64,000 nucleotides of DNA, from NCBI RefSeq assembly GCF_019311235.1, contig NZ_JAHWDF010000015.1, forward strand, positions 1-64,000. Direction: 5' to 3'. This document shows, piece after piece, positions 43,095-51,311 of the stretch. Under the pieces are notes generated by a model. The model saw only the letters and a program-made list of their open reading frames with translations. It had not been told where the DNA came from and made no database searches. The position numbers and the translations under genes were made by a program. The first letter of the stretch is position 1, and every line of letters begins with the position of its first letter. Source of the DNA: Mesonia aestuariivivens. GTDB taxonomy: Bacteria > Bacteroidota > Bacteroidia > Flavobacteriales > Flavobacteriaceae.

Positions 43095-43850
43095 TTACTT
43101 GATAACGGAATTCTTCACTTGTTTAAGACCACTTTCTAACGCGTAAAGTATTTTTTCTTTAAAGGTTTGCTTATTTTCAACTTCTATATGTTCTAGCAAA
43201 TCTTCAGCATTTACTAAAGGATAAGGATTTTTAATATTTCTAAGCTTCACATTTTGTTTTGCCTGAGCCAGCAAAAGTTCTGCCTCTTCTGCTGAAGAAA
43301 GAATTTTCGTTGAAGCTAATGGCTTATCAATAACATCTTCTTCTAAATTAAAATCCCTTTTAACTACTAGTTTTTGCTGAAGAGCCGCTAAGTTATTTAA
43401 TGATAAACGCTGTAATTTTACTCGGTTTATTTCTTGTTGTTCTATAACTGAATTGACGGCACGCAAAGCATTTTCCTGTTCAATTTTTAGTGCTATTTTA
43501 CTTTTTGTTTCCGCTAAACCTGTTTGCTTTTGAGTGTAATTATCTTTTAAGCTAGCTTCTGTTTTATTGTTTTGCACAACTTCAACTTCCTCATAAATTT
43601 GCTCTTTTGGGGCAGTACTCTCTTCTACGAGTTGTATTGCTGGAGTAGACTGTTGGTTAAACACTAAAGAAGTAAGTAAAATTCCTGCCAAAAAACTAGC
43701 CGCTATGGCTAGCCACCAATATTTTTTATTAGATTTTTCTTCCTTTGCTTCTAATGCTGCAGCGAGCTGATCCCAAGTTCTCGCAGAAGGCTTAATTTCT
43801 CGCTCTTCTAAGTGTTTTTTTATTTTTTTATCGAAATTATTTGCCGCCAT
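43095..43850 (-). CDS. Predicted membrane-anchored anti-sigma-like protein
   Basis: A 251-residue protein with a short cytosolic N-terminal helix region (FDKKIKKHLEEREIKPSARTWDQLAAALEAKEE) of the kind seen in Bacteroidota anti-sigma factors, then one transmembrane helix (about 45-65, WLAIAASFLAGILLTSLVF). The extracytoplasmic part is charged and coiled-coil prone (KIALKIEQENALRAVNSVIEQ). It overlaps the sigma factor gene by 14 bp, an arrangement typical of sigma/anti-sigma pairs. No zinc-binding HxxxCxxC motif is present. The function is inferred mainly from context and topology. Confidence 0.6.
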   Translation of the reverse strand: MAANNFDKKIKKHLEEREIKPSARTWDQLAAALEAKEEKSNKKYWWLAIAASFLAGILLTSLVFNQQSTPAIQLVEESTAPKEQIYEEVEVVQNNKTEASLKDNYTQKQTGLAETKSKIALKIEQENALRAVNSVIEQQEINRVKLQRLSLNNLAALQQKLVVKRDFNLEEDVIDKPLASTKILSSAEEAELLLAQAKQNVKLRNIKNPYPLVNAEDLLEHIEVENKQTFKEKILYALESGLKQVKNSVIK

Positions 43851-44433
43851 GATGCTCTTTTCTTCGTAATTCTACTTTTGTTTGCAATAACTTTCTAGCC
43901 TTAAAAAGTTGTGATTTAGAGGTTCCTTCAGAAATACTAAGCAGCTTAGCAATTTCTTGATGTTTGTAACCTTCTACCGCGTAAAGCATAAATACTGCTT
44001 TATAACCTTCGGGTAATTCGTCTATTTTTTGCTGAAGAAAATCTACTTCTTCTACCGACCCAAAACTGTTTTCTGATGCTAATGCTGAATCATTTTCTAA
44101 TGCTTCAGAAAACTGAACTTTCTTCTGACTTCTTAAAAAATCAATCGCTTCTCTCACCATAATTCTACGTATCCAACCTTCAAAACTTCCTGCTGCTTTG
44201 TAACTAGAGAGATGAGTAAAAACCTTCATAAACCCCTTCAGCATTACATCTTCTGCAAATTGCAGATCTTTCACATACATTCTGCAAACGCTTAACATTT
44301 TTGGCGAATAAGTTTCGTACAAACGCTGCTGCGCTTTACGATCTTTTTTGAGTGCCTTTTTAATTAGACGCTTTTCGTTTTGATGTAACTGAATGACTTT
44401 CACCTTTTTTTCATTAAAGACTTCTATGAGCAT
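43837..44433 (-). CDS. ECF-type RNA polymerase sigma factor
   Basis: A 198-residue sigma-70 family protein of the extracytoplasmic-function class. Region 2 is RLYETYSPKMLSVCRMYVKDLQFAEDVMLKGFMKVFTHLSSYK followed by FEGWIRRIMVREAIDFLRSQK. Region 4 is IDELPEGYKAVFMLYAVEGYKHQEIAKLLSISEGTSKSQLFKARKLLQ with a clear helix-turn-helix. It is followed by an overlapping anti-sigma-like gene and an outer-membrane protein gene. The regulated stress or signal is unknown. A 7-bp hairpin (AAACACT / AGTGTTT, 44494-44514) lies about 60 bp upstream. Confidence 0.92.
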   Translation of the reverse strand: MLIEVFNEKKVKVIQLHQNEKRLIKKALKKDRKAQQRLYETYSPKMLSVCRMYVKDLQFAEDVMLKGFMKVFTHLSSYKAAGSFEGWIRRIMVREAIDFLRSQKKVQFSEALENDSALASENSFGSVEEVDFLQQKIDELPEGYKAVFMLYAVEGYKHQEIAKLLSISEGTSKSQLFKARKLLQTKVELRRKEHHGGK

Positions 44434-44559
44434 AGACGAAAGTAAAGTAAAAAAGGTTGCTTGAAATTATATTTTTTCAAAAAAAATTTCACTAAACACT
44501 CATTAACAGTGTTTTAAAAAGTAAATCAATAAAGTTCTACAGCATTTTAATTATTCATT

Positions 44560-44688
44560 TTGAATATTTTAAATAAGAAAGCAGCTAGAGGTTATAATGA
44601 ATGGCGTGGTTTTACTAAAAAGAATTGGTGTGTACGTAAAACTTTTATGAGAAAGTGGAAAATAGAAAAAGATGCTGAATACAGTTGA
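44560..44688 (+). CDS. Possible small basic protein (unsupported by homology)
   Basis: A 42-codon open frame from a TTG, rich in Lys, Arg and Trp (ending KWKIEKDAEYS, with GYNEWRGFTKKNWCVRKTF inside). It lies in the gap between the divergent sigma factor and the end of the polyprenyl synthase gene. The amino-acid make-up looks more protein-like than random AT-rich sequence, but there is no ATG start and I recognise no family. It could equally be a gene fragment or chance. Confidence 0.2.
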   Translation: MNILNKKAARGYNEWRGFTKKNWCVRKTFMRKWKIEKDAEYS

Positions 44689-44724
44689 ATAGAACGCAAG
44701 CCAAAACTGCTAGATAAGAAAATC

Positions 44725-45702
44725 TTATTTTTTACGGTCAATTACGTAAGTCATCATTAACGCTAAAGATTCTTTATAAGGAGAGTCCGGATATTTTTGA
44801 ATAATATCGAAAGCTTGCTGCTGAAAGGCTTTCATTTTGGTGACTGCATACTCCAAACCGCCGGCATCTTTTACAAACTGAATCACTTCTTTTACTCGTT
44901 TTTTATCTTTATTATGATTTTTTATCGAGTTAATAAGCCACCTGCGGTCTTTTTCTGTGGCATTATTTAAAGCGTAAATTAGGGGCAGCGTCATTTTTTG
45001 TTCTTTAATATCGATACCGGTAGGTTTCCCTATTTTTTCTTGACCGTAATCAAATAAATCATCTTTAATCTGAAAAGCCATCCCTATTAATTCTCCAAAC
45101 TTCCGCATGCGTTCTACATGTTTAGAGTCGGGCTTTACCGAGGCAGCGCCCAAACTACAACAAGCAGCAATAAGGGTTGCGGTTTTTTGCCGAATAATTT
45201 CATAATATACCTCTTCGGTAATGTCTAATTTTCGGGCTTTCTCAATTTGTAATAATTCACCTTCACTCATCTCCCGCACGGCTACCGAAATAATTTTAAG
45301 CAAATCAAAATCGTTATTATCGATAGAAAGTAAAAGTCCTTTAGATAAAAGGTAATCACCGACGAGCACGGCAATTTTATTTTTCCAGAGTGCATTAATC
45401 GAGAAAAAACCACGTCGCCGGTTAGAATCATCGACCACATCGTCGTGTACTAAGGTTGCGGTATGTATAAGCTCAATCACCGAAGCGCCACGATACGTAC
45501 GATCGTTCACCTCGCCGCCAGAAACCATTTTAGAAACCAAAAACACAAACATAGGGCGCATTTGTTTCCCTTTACGGTTTACTACATAATGGGTAATTCT
45601 ATTTAGCAACGCCACTTTAGAAGACATGGAGAGTAAGAACTTTTTTTCAAAAAGTTCCATCTCAAAATTAATGGGGGCTTTTATTTGAGCTATGGGTTTC
45701 AC
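44725..45702 (-). CDS. Long-chain polyprenyl diphosphate synthase
   Basis: Trans-prenyltransferase that extends allylic diphosphates with isopentenyl diphosphate, probably to make the menaquinone side chain. Both Asp-rich motifs are present: LVHDDVVDDSNRRRG and FQIKDDLFDYG with KIGKPTGIDIKEQKMTLPL after it. RKGKQMRPMFVFLVSKM is the substrate-entry block. I choose the GTG ending at 45702 (KPIAQIKAPINFEMELF, 325 residues), because the -7 box at 45709-45716 overlaps the alternative TTG start upstream. Chain length cannot be read with confidence. Confidence 0.92.
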   Translation of the reverse strand: MKPIAQIKAPINFEMELFEKKFLLSMSSKVALLNRITHYVVNRKGKQMRPMFVFLVSKMVSGGEVNDRTYRGASVIELIHTATLVHDDVVDDSNRRRGFFSINALWKNKIAVLVGDYLLSKGLLLSIDNNDFDLLKIISVAVREMSEGELLQIEKARKLDITEEVYYEIIRQKTATLIAACCSLGAASVKPDSKHVERMRKFGELIGMAFQIKDDLFDYGQEKIGKPTGIDIKEQKMTLPLIYALNNATEKDRRWLINSIKNHNKDKKRVKEVIQFVKDAGGLEYAVTKMKAFQQQAFDIIQKYPDSPYKESLALMMTYVIDRKK

Positions 45703-45708
45703 GTCGCA

Positions 45709-45716
45709 CAAATATA
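45709..45716 (-). promoter_or_regulatory. -7 box of polyprenyl synthase, near-leaderless
   Basis: TATATTTG on the minus strand, a perfect TAnnTTTG match. The GTG start lies only 6 bp downstream, so the transcript should have almost no leader. Confidence 0.7.
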
Positions 45717-45865
45717 CTATTTAGATCTGTTTTATAAGAAAGAAAATAAAGACTTGTTTTTTTTGTAGCCCTAATTAACAAACTAAATACCTAACAAAAC
45801 TTCCTTAAACCCTAGTATACTTAAAAAAAAACTGTTAAAACCCTTAACTATTCTACATTTATTAT

Positions 45866-45873
45866 TAAATTTA
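45866..45873 (+). promoter_or_regulatory. Putative -7 box of the T9SS-secreted protein gene
   Basis: TAAATTTA, one base from TAnnTTTG, 38 bp before the start codon. Confidence 0.4.
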
Positions 45874-45911
45874 CATCAATAAACAACATAAAAGATATAA
45901 AAAATTTAATT

Positions 45912-46949
45912 ATGAAAAAAATTACCTTAGGTATTGCAGCTATACTTGCTGCTTTTACAATGAATGCTCAGACAATTCTAAATGCTGATAAAGGTGTTCC
46001 ATTTACCAATGAAAACAACACTAGTACAGCTGCTGCTCCAAATGTAGCCACTAACCCTAGCCCATCAGACGGAGAAACAGGAGTATATATTCAGCACACT
46101 TTCTCCACTAATAGTAACGGTCAAACTGTAACTACTCGAGTAGTCCAACTTTCTTGGGATGCACCTACATCTGGCGATGCACCAGCAGCTTACGAAATCA
46201 TTTTTAATGGAGCCTCTTTAGGAGATCTTGGTCCAGCATCAGGAGAAACTACACCTCCAACTGAGGTGGGTATCACTGGAACCGATATTACTTTAGGCGC
46301 TACAGTAACGTGGTCAGTAATACCTAAAAATGCAGATGGATCTGCAACAGGTTCTCAAACTTGGTCTTTTACTATTGTAGAAGAAGCAAATATTAATGAA
46401 GCTCCAAATGCAGTAAATTCAGCACTAACACCAGTAGATGAAGCCACAGATGTTGAAATTAATGATGATGGAAGTATTACATTCGCTTTCTTTGCTGCTG
46501 AAACGGGGGCTCCAGCAATTGATTATGATGTATTTTTTGGTACTGATCCAAACAATTTAACTAATAGAGGCACTTTAAACTCATTAATTGGTTCTATTCC
46601 TGTTGATGCTTCTACAACATATTACTGGTACATAGTAGCTAAAAATGGTGCTGGTTCAGCTCCTGCTAGTCCAACTTGGTCTTTCACAACTGCACAAGAT
46701 ATGAGTGTTGAAGATTTTAAAAATGAATCTTTATCTCACTTTGTAGCTAACGGAATTTTAACTATCGATGCAGAACAACAAATAGAGCAAGTAGAGCTTT
46801 ATAGTATCTTAGGTCAAAGAGTTGCTTCTCAGCAGGAAGTAAACAACAAAAAAACTACTATGAATGTTTCTTCATTACAATCAGGTATTTACTTAGCTAA
46901 AGTACACGCTAAAGGAAAAACTAAAACTTTCAAGTTTGTTAAGAAATAA
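45912..46949 (+). CDS. Secreted protein with T9SS type A C-terminal sorting domain
   Basis: A 345-residue exported protein. A signal peptide (1-19, ending MNAQ) leads to two fibronectin-like repeats (about 45-155 and 163-262), each opening with a Pro/Asp-rich turn (ATNPSPSDGETGVYIQHTF and LTPVDEATDVEINDDGSITF) and ending with a WSF(T) strand (SQTWSFTI, SPTWSFTT). The last 70 residues are a Por-type sorting domain (QQIEQVELYSILGQRVAS, MNVSSLQSGIYLAKVHAKG, TKTFKFVKK). It should cross the outer membrane by the type IX system. The function is unknown; adhesion is a guess. Confidence 0.88.
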   Translation: MKKITLGIAAILAAFTMNAQTILNADKGVPFTNENNTSTAAAPNVATNPSPSDGETGVYIQHTFSTNSNGQTVTTRVVQLSWDAPTSGDAPAAYEIIFNGASLGDLGPASGETTPPTEVGITGTDITLGATVTWSVIPKNADGSATGSQTWSFTIVEEANINEAPNAVNSALTPVDEATDVEINDDGSITFAFFAAETGAPAIDYDVFFGTDPNNLTNRGTLNSLIGSIPVDASTTYYWYIVAKNGAGSAPASPTWSFTTAQDMSVEDFKNESLSHFVANGILTIDAEQQIEQVELYSILGQRVASQQEVNNKKTTMNVSSLQSGIYLAKVHAKGKTKTFKFVKK

Positions 46950-46966
46950 TTAGATTTTTATAAAAC

Positions 46967-47001
46967 AAAAAAGCCCGAATCTAACGATTCGGGCTTTTTT
47001 T
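46967..47001. terminator. Bidirectional terminator between the T9SS protein and rlmN
   Basis: Stem AAAAAGCCCGAATC / GATTCGGGCTTTTT with loop TAAC and A/T tracts on both sides. It serves both converging genes. Confidence 0.92.
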
Positions 47002-47043
47002 ATACTTTTACTTTTTACAAATAAAGTTGTTTTAAATTAGTTA

Positions 47044-48090
47044 TTATTCAGCAGACTTATTTGCTAATTGCCCGCAAGCGGCATCTATATCTTTACCACG
47101 AGAACGCCTTACGGTAACGGTGATTCCATTTTTCTCTAATTGGTGTTGGTAACGATCGGTAACGCTAGAAGAAGCTTGCTGAAATTCTCCATCATCAATG
47201 GGGTTGTATTCAATAATATTTACCTTACAAGGAATTATCTTGCAAAAATCTACCAACGCATCAATATCTTTTTGTTGATCGTTTATACCCTCCCAAATTA
47301 AATATTCGTAGGTCACTCTTCGATTGGTTTTCTCGTACCAATATGCCAACGAATCTGCTAAATCTTTTAAAGGAAAATTAGCATTAAAAGGCATGATTTG
47401 CGTACGTACCTCATCGATAGCCGCATGTAAAGAAACAGCTAGATTAAATTTCACCTCATCATCGGCTAACTTTTTAATCATCTTTGGCACGCCAGAGGTA
47501 GAAACGGTAATTCGCTTAGGCGACATCCCTAAGCCTTCTGTAGAGGTAATCATCGCTATAGACTTTAAAACATTTTTATAGTTCATTAGCGGCTCGCCCA
47601 TGCCCATAAAAACAATATTAGAGAGTGGCATATTATTATAAAGTCTACTTTCGTTATCGATAGCGACTACCTGATCGTAAATTTCATCTGGATTTAAGTT
47701 TCGCATACGCTTAAGTTTTGCTGTAGCGCAAAATTTACAATCTAAACTACAACCCACTTGCGAAGAAACGCAGGCGGTGGTTCTAGAAAAAGTAGGAATT
47801 AATACCGACTCTACGGTAAAACCATCGTGTAACTTTACGGCATTTTTTATGGTACCGTCACTACTGCGCTGCATGTGATCGACCTTGATATGATTGATCA
47901 CAAAATTATCGTCGAGCATTTGGCGGGTTTGCTTCGAGATATTCGTCATATCTTCAAAGCTGTGAGCGCCTTTGCTCCATAACCATTCGTACACTTGTGT
48001 ACCTCTAAATGATTTATCTCCTTCAGCAACAAAAAATTCTCTAAGTTGCTCTTTACTTAATGCGCGTATGTCTCTTTTCTTATCTTTCAC
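47044..48090 (-). CDS. rlmN: 23S rRNA/tRNA adenine-C2 methyltransferase RlmN
   Basis: A 348-residue radical-SAM enzyme methylating C2 of A2503 in 23S rRNA and A37 of some tRNAs. The 4Fe-4S cluster motif is CSLDCKFC (Cys114, Cys118, Cys121), followed by GMGEPLMNYKNV and the C-terminal VTVRRSRGKDIDAACGQLA, which carries the resolving Cys. RGTQVYEWLW marks the N-terminal domain. It starts with GTG only 4 bp after the -7 box (48095-48102), so its mRNA is probably leaderless. Confidence 0.97.
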   Translation of the reverse strand: MKDKKRDIRALSKEQLREFFVAEGDKSFRGTQVYEWLWSKGAHSFEDMTNISKQTRQMLDDNFVINHIKVDHMQRSSDGTIKNAVKLHDGFTVESVLIPTFSRTTACVSSQVGCSLDCKFCATAKLKRMRNLNPDEIYDQVVAIDNESRLYNNMPLSNIVFMGMGEPLMNYKNVLKSIAMITSTEGLGMSPKRITVSTSGVPKMIKKLADDEVKFNLAVSLHAAIDEVRTQIMPFNANFPLKDLADSLAYWYEKTNRRVTYEYLIWEGINDQQKDIDALVDFCKIIPCKVNIIEYNPIDDGEFQQASSSVTDRYQHQLEKNGITVTVRRSRGKDIDAACGQLANKSAE

Positions 48091-48094
48091 AATG

Positions 48095-48102
48095 CAAAGG
48101 TA
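48095..48102 (-). promoter_or_regulatory. -7 box of rlmN (leaderless)
   Basis: TACCTTTG on the minus strand, matching TAnnTTTG. The GTG start codon begins 5 bases downstream, where transcription should start. Confidence 0.65.
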
Positions 48103-48144
48103 TAAAACTTCATGGAGTTGTTTTCTTTTATTCTAATTACTGAT

Positions 48145-48263
48145 GCGTAAGCGATTAAAGCTTTGTTGGAGCTCTTTTTATGTAGTGAAACCTTTCGACT
48201 CCGCTCAAGGTGACAAAATAAAAACGCCCCTGTTGAAAGCCCGGCCCAAAGGGAAAATGCCTA
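48145..48263 (+). repeat. Composite intergenic element, copy 2
   Basis: About 119 bp beginning GCGTAAGCGATTAAAGCTTT and GGAGCTCTTTTT, and ending GAAAGCCCGGCCCAAAGGG then AAAATGCC. The centre contains the repeat CTTTCGACTCCGCTCAAGG then TGACA. It aligns end to end with the reverse complement of copy 3 (53929-54073) and with both ends of copy 1 (7552-7641). It lies between rlmN (divergent) and the end of queA. Confidence 0.7.
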
Positions 48264-48281
48264 ATACACAATTAGTTTATA

Positions 48282-48312
48282 AAAAAGGCTACACAAAATG
48301 TGTAGCCTTTTT
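48282..48312 (-). terminator. Terminator after queA
   Basis: Perfect 14-bp stem AAAAAGGCTACACA / TGTGTAGCCTTTTT with a 3-nt loop and a T-run on the minus strand, 21 bp after the queA stop codon. Confidence 0.93.
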
Positions 48313-48333
48313 AAAATTATAAATTAGTTTCAC

Positions 48334-49389
48334 TTAGATGATTAACATAGCATCACCGTAAGAATAGAATTTATATTCTTCTTTAATAGCTTCTTTATAA
48401 GCACGCTCCATTAAATCGTGACCTGCAAAAGCAGAAACCATCATTAATAGAGTTGATTTTGGCGTATGAAAATTGGTAATCATACAATTAGCAATACTAA
48501 AATCGTAAGGAGGAAAGATAAACTTGTTAGTCCACCCCTTAAATTCATTAAGTCTACCATTAGAAGAAACTGAACTTTCTAAGGCTCTCATCACGGTGGT
48601 ACCAACTGCGCAAATTCTTCTTTTGTTATTGATTGCATTATTAATTACCTGTGTAGAAGCCACTTCAATCTCTGCTTCTTCACTATCCATTTTATGCTTA
48701 GAAAGATCTTCTACCTCTACTGGATTAAATGTACCTAAACCAATATGAAGGGTCACTTCTGCAAAGTCTACACCTTTAATTTCTAAGCGCTTTAATAAAT
48801 GTTTAGAAAAATGTAAACCTGCGGTTGGTGCAGCTACAGCTCCTTCATTTTTAGCATAAATGGTTTGGTAACGGTCTGCATCTTCTGGCTCTACTTCTCT
48901 TTTTATATATTTAGGAAGTGGAGTTTCCCCTAGCTCATTTAATTTTTTTCTGAATTCTTCATAAGAACCATCAAAAAGAAAGCGTAAGGTTCTCCCTCTA
49001 GAAGTGGTGTTATCGATCACTTCTGCCACTAAACTTTCATCATCACCAAAATACAGTTTGTTACCAATACGTATTTTTCTTGCAGGATCTACTAAAACAT
49101 CCCAAAGACGTGTTTCTGGATTTAATTCTCTTAATAGAAAAACTTCTATTCTTGCTCCCGTCTTCTCTTTATTTCCAAAAAGTCTCGCAGGAAAAACCTT
49201 GGTATTATTTAAAACCATAACATCATCTGGCTCAAAATAATCTATAAGGTCTTTAAATTTTTTGTGTTCTATAGTGTCTTCTTTACGGTTTAAAACCATT
49301 AACCGTGCTTCATCACGATCTTCGGAAGGATATTCTGCTAACAAGTTTTTTGGCAGTTCAAACTCGAACTGTGAAAGTTTCATTCCCAT
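48334..49389 (-). CDS. queA: tRNA preQ1(34) S-adenosylmethionine ribosyltransferase-isomerase
   Basis: A 351-residue enzyme of queuosine biosynthesis, transferring the ribosyl part of SAM to preQ1 in tRNA. The opening [46 protein letters not shown], the block [14 protein letters not shown] and the end [21 protein letters not shown] are family hallmarks, and length is normal. Two Met codons (49389 and 49383) are possible starts. A clear -7 box at 49410-49417 gives it its own promoter, although it follows aroA in the same direction after 108 bp. Confidence 0.97.
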   Translation of the reverse strand: MGMKLSQFEFELPKNLLAEYPSEDRDEARLMVLNRKEDTIEHKKFKDLIDYFEPDDVMVLNNTKVFPARLFGNKEKTGARIEVFLLRELNPETRLWDVLVDPARKIRIGNKLYFGDDESLVAEVIDNTTSRGRTLRFLFDGSYEEFRKKLNELGETPLPKYIKREVEPEDADRYQTIYAKNEGAVAAPTAGLHFSKHLLKRLEIKGVDFAEVTLHIGLGTFNPVEVEDLSKHKMDSEEAEIEVASTQVINNAINNKRRICAVGTTVMRALESSVSSNGRLNEFKGWTNKFIFPPYDFSIANCMITNFHTPKSTLLMMVSAFAGHDLMERAYKEAIKEEYKFYSYGDAMLII

Positions 49390-49409
49390 ACTAAAATTTT
49401 TTAGAATTG

Positions 49410-49417
49410 CAAATATA
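49410..49417 (-). promoter_or_regulatory. -7 box of queA
   Basis: TATATTTG on the minus strand, a perfect TAnnTTTG match, 20 bp before the queA start codon. Confidence 0.75.
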
Positions 49418-49497
49418 CAACCTCAACATAGGCGTTGTCAAGTAAATGAGCAATTATTTAAAAAATAGATTTTTAAAAGCTAAATTTAAGACCAGTT

Positions 49498-50724
49498 TTA
49501 TACCTTTTTGCATTGAATATGGAAGTGTTGCATCGCCTCCCAAAAATCTGGAAATGATTTAGAAACCACTTGTGCATCTTCAATAGTTAAAGTCGTCTTT
49601 AAAGCTAAGGGAGCAAAAGCCATCGCCATACGATGATCGTTATAAGTCGCTATTAAACTATTTTCTTTAAGATTGCGACAGGGATATAACTTTAAACTAT
49701 CGTTGGTGACTTCTACCTGAGCGCCGAGTTTTGTCATCTCGTCGTGTAGCGCTACTAAACGATCGGTTTCTTTTATTTTTAGCGTATGTAAGCCCGAAAG
49801 CTCACAGCCAATCCCCAAGCCTAAACAGCTAACGGCAATGGTTTGTGCCAAATCTGGAGAAGACACTAAATTTGCCCGGTAAGTTTTGGGAAGCTGTACC
49901 GAAGCCTCTTTTTCTAATTGAATTGAATTTTCTAGAAAAGTGGTTTTCACCCCTAAACTTTTATAAAATTCGACTAAAGAAGAATCTCCCTGGAGGCTAT
50001 CTTTTTGATAACTATTAATTTTAATTTTCGCTGAATTGCTTAAGGCTACCAAACTATAAAAATAAGAGGCAGAACTCCAATCTGATTCTACTACAAATTT
50101 CTTTTTCTGATGAAGTTGAAGAGGTTGAATTTTAATTAGGTTATTTTCAAACGATGCTTCTACTCCCAACGTTTTTAACATTGAAAGCGTCATTAAAATA
50201 TAGGGCGTTGAAGTTATTTCTCCATTAAGCTGAATCTCTAAACCATTTTCTAATGAAGGCGCAATTAGCATTAAAGCAGATATATATTGGCTACTTACAT
50301 TTGCCGCTAAGCTCACGTGATGTTTGGTTAACTTTGTTCCGGTAATCGCTAGCGGCGGGTAACCTTCTTTGTTTAGATATTCAATCTTAGCGTCAAGACT
50401 TTTCAATGCATCAACCAATAACTTAATGGGACGCTCTTGCATACGTTTACTCCCAGTTAAAATAGTCTTTCTTCCTTCTTGAATTGAAAAATAAGCGGTT
50501 AAAAAGCGCATAGCTGTTCCTGCATGATGAATATCGATCACTTCTTCTAAAGAAGCTAATGCTTTTTGCAAGACCTTGCTATCATCGCTATTCGATAAAT
50601 TTTCGATCTCTACCTGCGGAAATAAAGCTTGTAAAATTAACAACCTATTGGCTTCACTTTTAGAGCCAGTAACTTGCCAGGTTCCCTTTAAATGAGGATT
50701 TTTAGTTTGAAGCTGAAGATTCAT
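49498..50724 (-). CDS. aroA: 3-phosphoshikimate 1-carboxyvinyltransferase (EPSP synthase)
   Basis: A 408-residue shikimate-pathway enzyme joining shikimate-3-phosphate and PEP. The N-terminus has GTWQVTGSKSEANRLLILQAL (a diverged form of the PEP-binding start), HAGTAMRFLTAYFSI, TGSKRMQERPIKLLVDAL and SSQYISALMLIAP. The C-terminal lobe has LKIKETDRLVALHDEMTKLGA and YNDHRMAMAFAPLAL. It is slightly short compared with E. coli AroA (427). It overlaps the upstream small membrane protein by 4 bp and ends a tightly packed series that begins with rsgA, within the aromatic cluster. Confidence 0.95.
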   Translation of the reverse strand: MNLQLQTKNPHLKGTWQVTGSKSEANRLLILQALFPQVEIENLSNSDDSKVLQKALASLEEVIDIHHAGTAMRFLTAYFSIQEGRKTILTGSKRMQERPIKLLVDALKSLDAKIEYLNKEGYPPLAITGTKLTKHHVSLAANVSSQYISALMLIAPSLENGLEIQLNGEITSTPYILMTLSMLKTLGVEASFENNLIKIQPLQLHQKKKFVVESDWSSASYFYSLVALSNSAKIKINSYQKDSLQGDSSLVEFYKSLGVKTTFLENSIQLEKEASVQLPKTYRANLVSSPDLAQTIAVSCLGLGIGCELSGLHTLKIKETDRLVALHDEMTKLGAQVEVTNDSLKLYPCRNLKENSLIATYNDHRMAMAFAPLALKTTLTIEDAQVVSKSFPDFWEAMQHFHIQCKKV

Positions 50725-50984
50725 TGGCGTTGTTTTTCTCTTTTTAATTTACTTCTAAACTGAAGAAAAGTGACAATAAACCCATAAATCAGCCCACCTA
50801 ATATATTGGCAATTAAAAACCTAAATAACATGGGACCGCTTAATTTTTCTGCTACAAATTCATCAAAATTAAATCCGTAAGAAAATAGCAAATCGATGAC
50901 ATTGTAAATCAACATAAAAGCGATACCTAAAATCACAACAGACTTCCAAAAACCTTTTACAGCAATTACTTCTTTAAAACTCAT
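50721..50984 (-). CDS. Small two-helix membrane protein of unknown function
   Basis: An 87-residue protein with two hydrophobic segments (about 13-32, KSVVILGIAFMLIYNVIDLL, and 51-73, LFRFLIANILGGLIYGFIVTFL) and a basic C-terminal tail (RSKLKREKQRQ). I do not recognise a family. It overlaps both neighbours by 4 bp (MazG-like upstream, aroA downstream), so it is very likely a real, translationally coupled gene. The cytosolic side probably carries the basic tail. Confidence 0.8.
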   Translation of the reverse strand: MSFKEVIAVKGFWKSVVILGIAFMLIYNVIDLLFSYGFNFDEFVAEKLSGPMLFRFLIANILGGLIYGFIVTFLQFRSKLKREKQRQ

Positions 50985-51310
50985 TTTTTTAATTTTTCAT
51001 TTTCATGGTGACGGTTATGGTCACGCTTTGTTTTAAGATCTAATTTTTTATCAAAAGCTTCTTGTAAATTAATACCGGTTTGATTGGCTAGACACAAGAC
51101 TACAAAAACCACATCGGCTAGTTCTTCGCCTAAATCTTTATTTTTATCGCTTTCTTTTTCACTTTGCTCGCCATAGCGACGTGCAATAATTCTGGCTACC
51201 TCCCCTACTTCTTCAGTAAGTTGTGCCATATTGGTAAGCTCGTTAAAATACCGAACGCCGTGTTCTTGTATCCAACTATCTACTGCTTTTTGAGCATCTT
51301 CAATGTTCAT
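50981..51310 (-). CDS. MazG-like nucleotide pyrophosphohydrolase
   Basis: A 109-residue protein of the all-alpha NTP pyrophosphatase group. The metal-binding motif is spread over TEEVGEVARIIARRYGEQ (EExxE) and DLGEELADVVFVVLCLANQ (ExxD), with DAQKAVDSWIQEHGVRYFNELTNMAQL in front. Such small enzymes clean up non-canonical nucleotides; the substrate is unknown. It lies 1 bp after dtd and overlaps the small membrane protein by 4 bp, within the aromatic/translation-quality series. Confidence 0.9.
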   Translation of the reverse strand: MNIEDAQKAVDSWIQEHGVRYFNELTNMAQLTEEVGEVARIIARRYGEQSEKESDKNKDLGEELADVVFVVLCLANQTGINLQEAFDKKLDLKTKRDHNRHHENEKLKK

Positions 51311-51311
51311 A

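Noticed and set aside
44494-44514. Hairpin AAACACT / AGTGTTT upstream of the sigma factor as a terminator
   Set aside because: There is no gene end in suitable orientation close by and only a weak T-tract. An operator role is possible but unsupported.
45703-45711. TTG start of the polyprenyl synthase at 45711
   Set aside because: The TTG is part of the perfect -7 box TATATTTG, so it cannot be in the mRNA. The GTG at 45702 fits.
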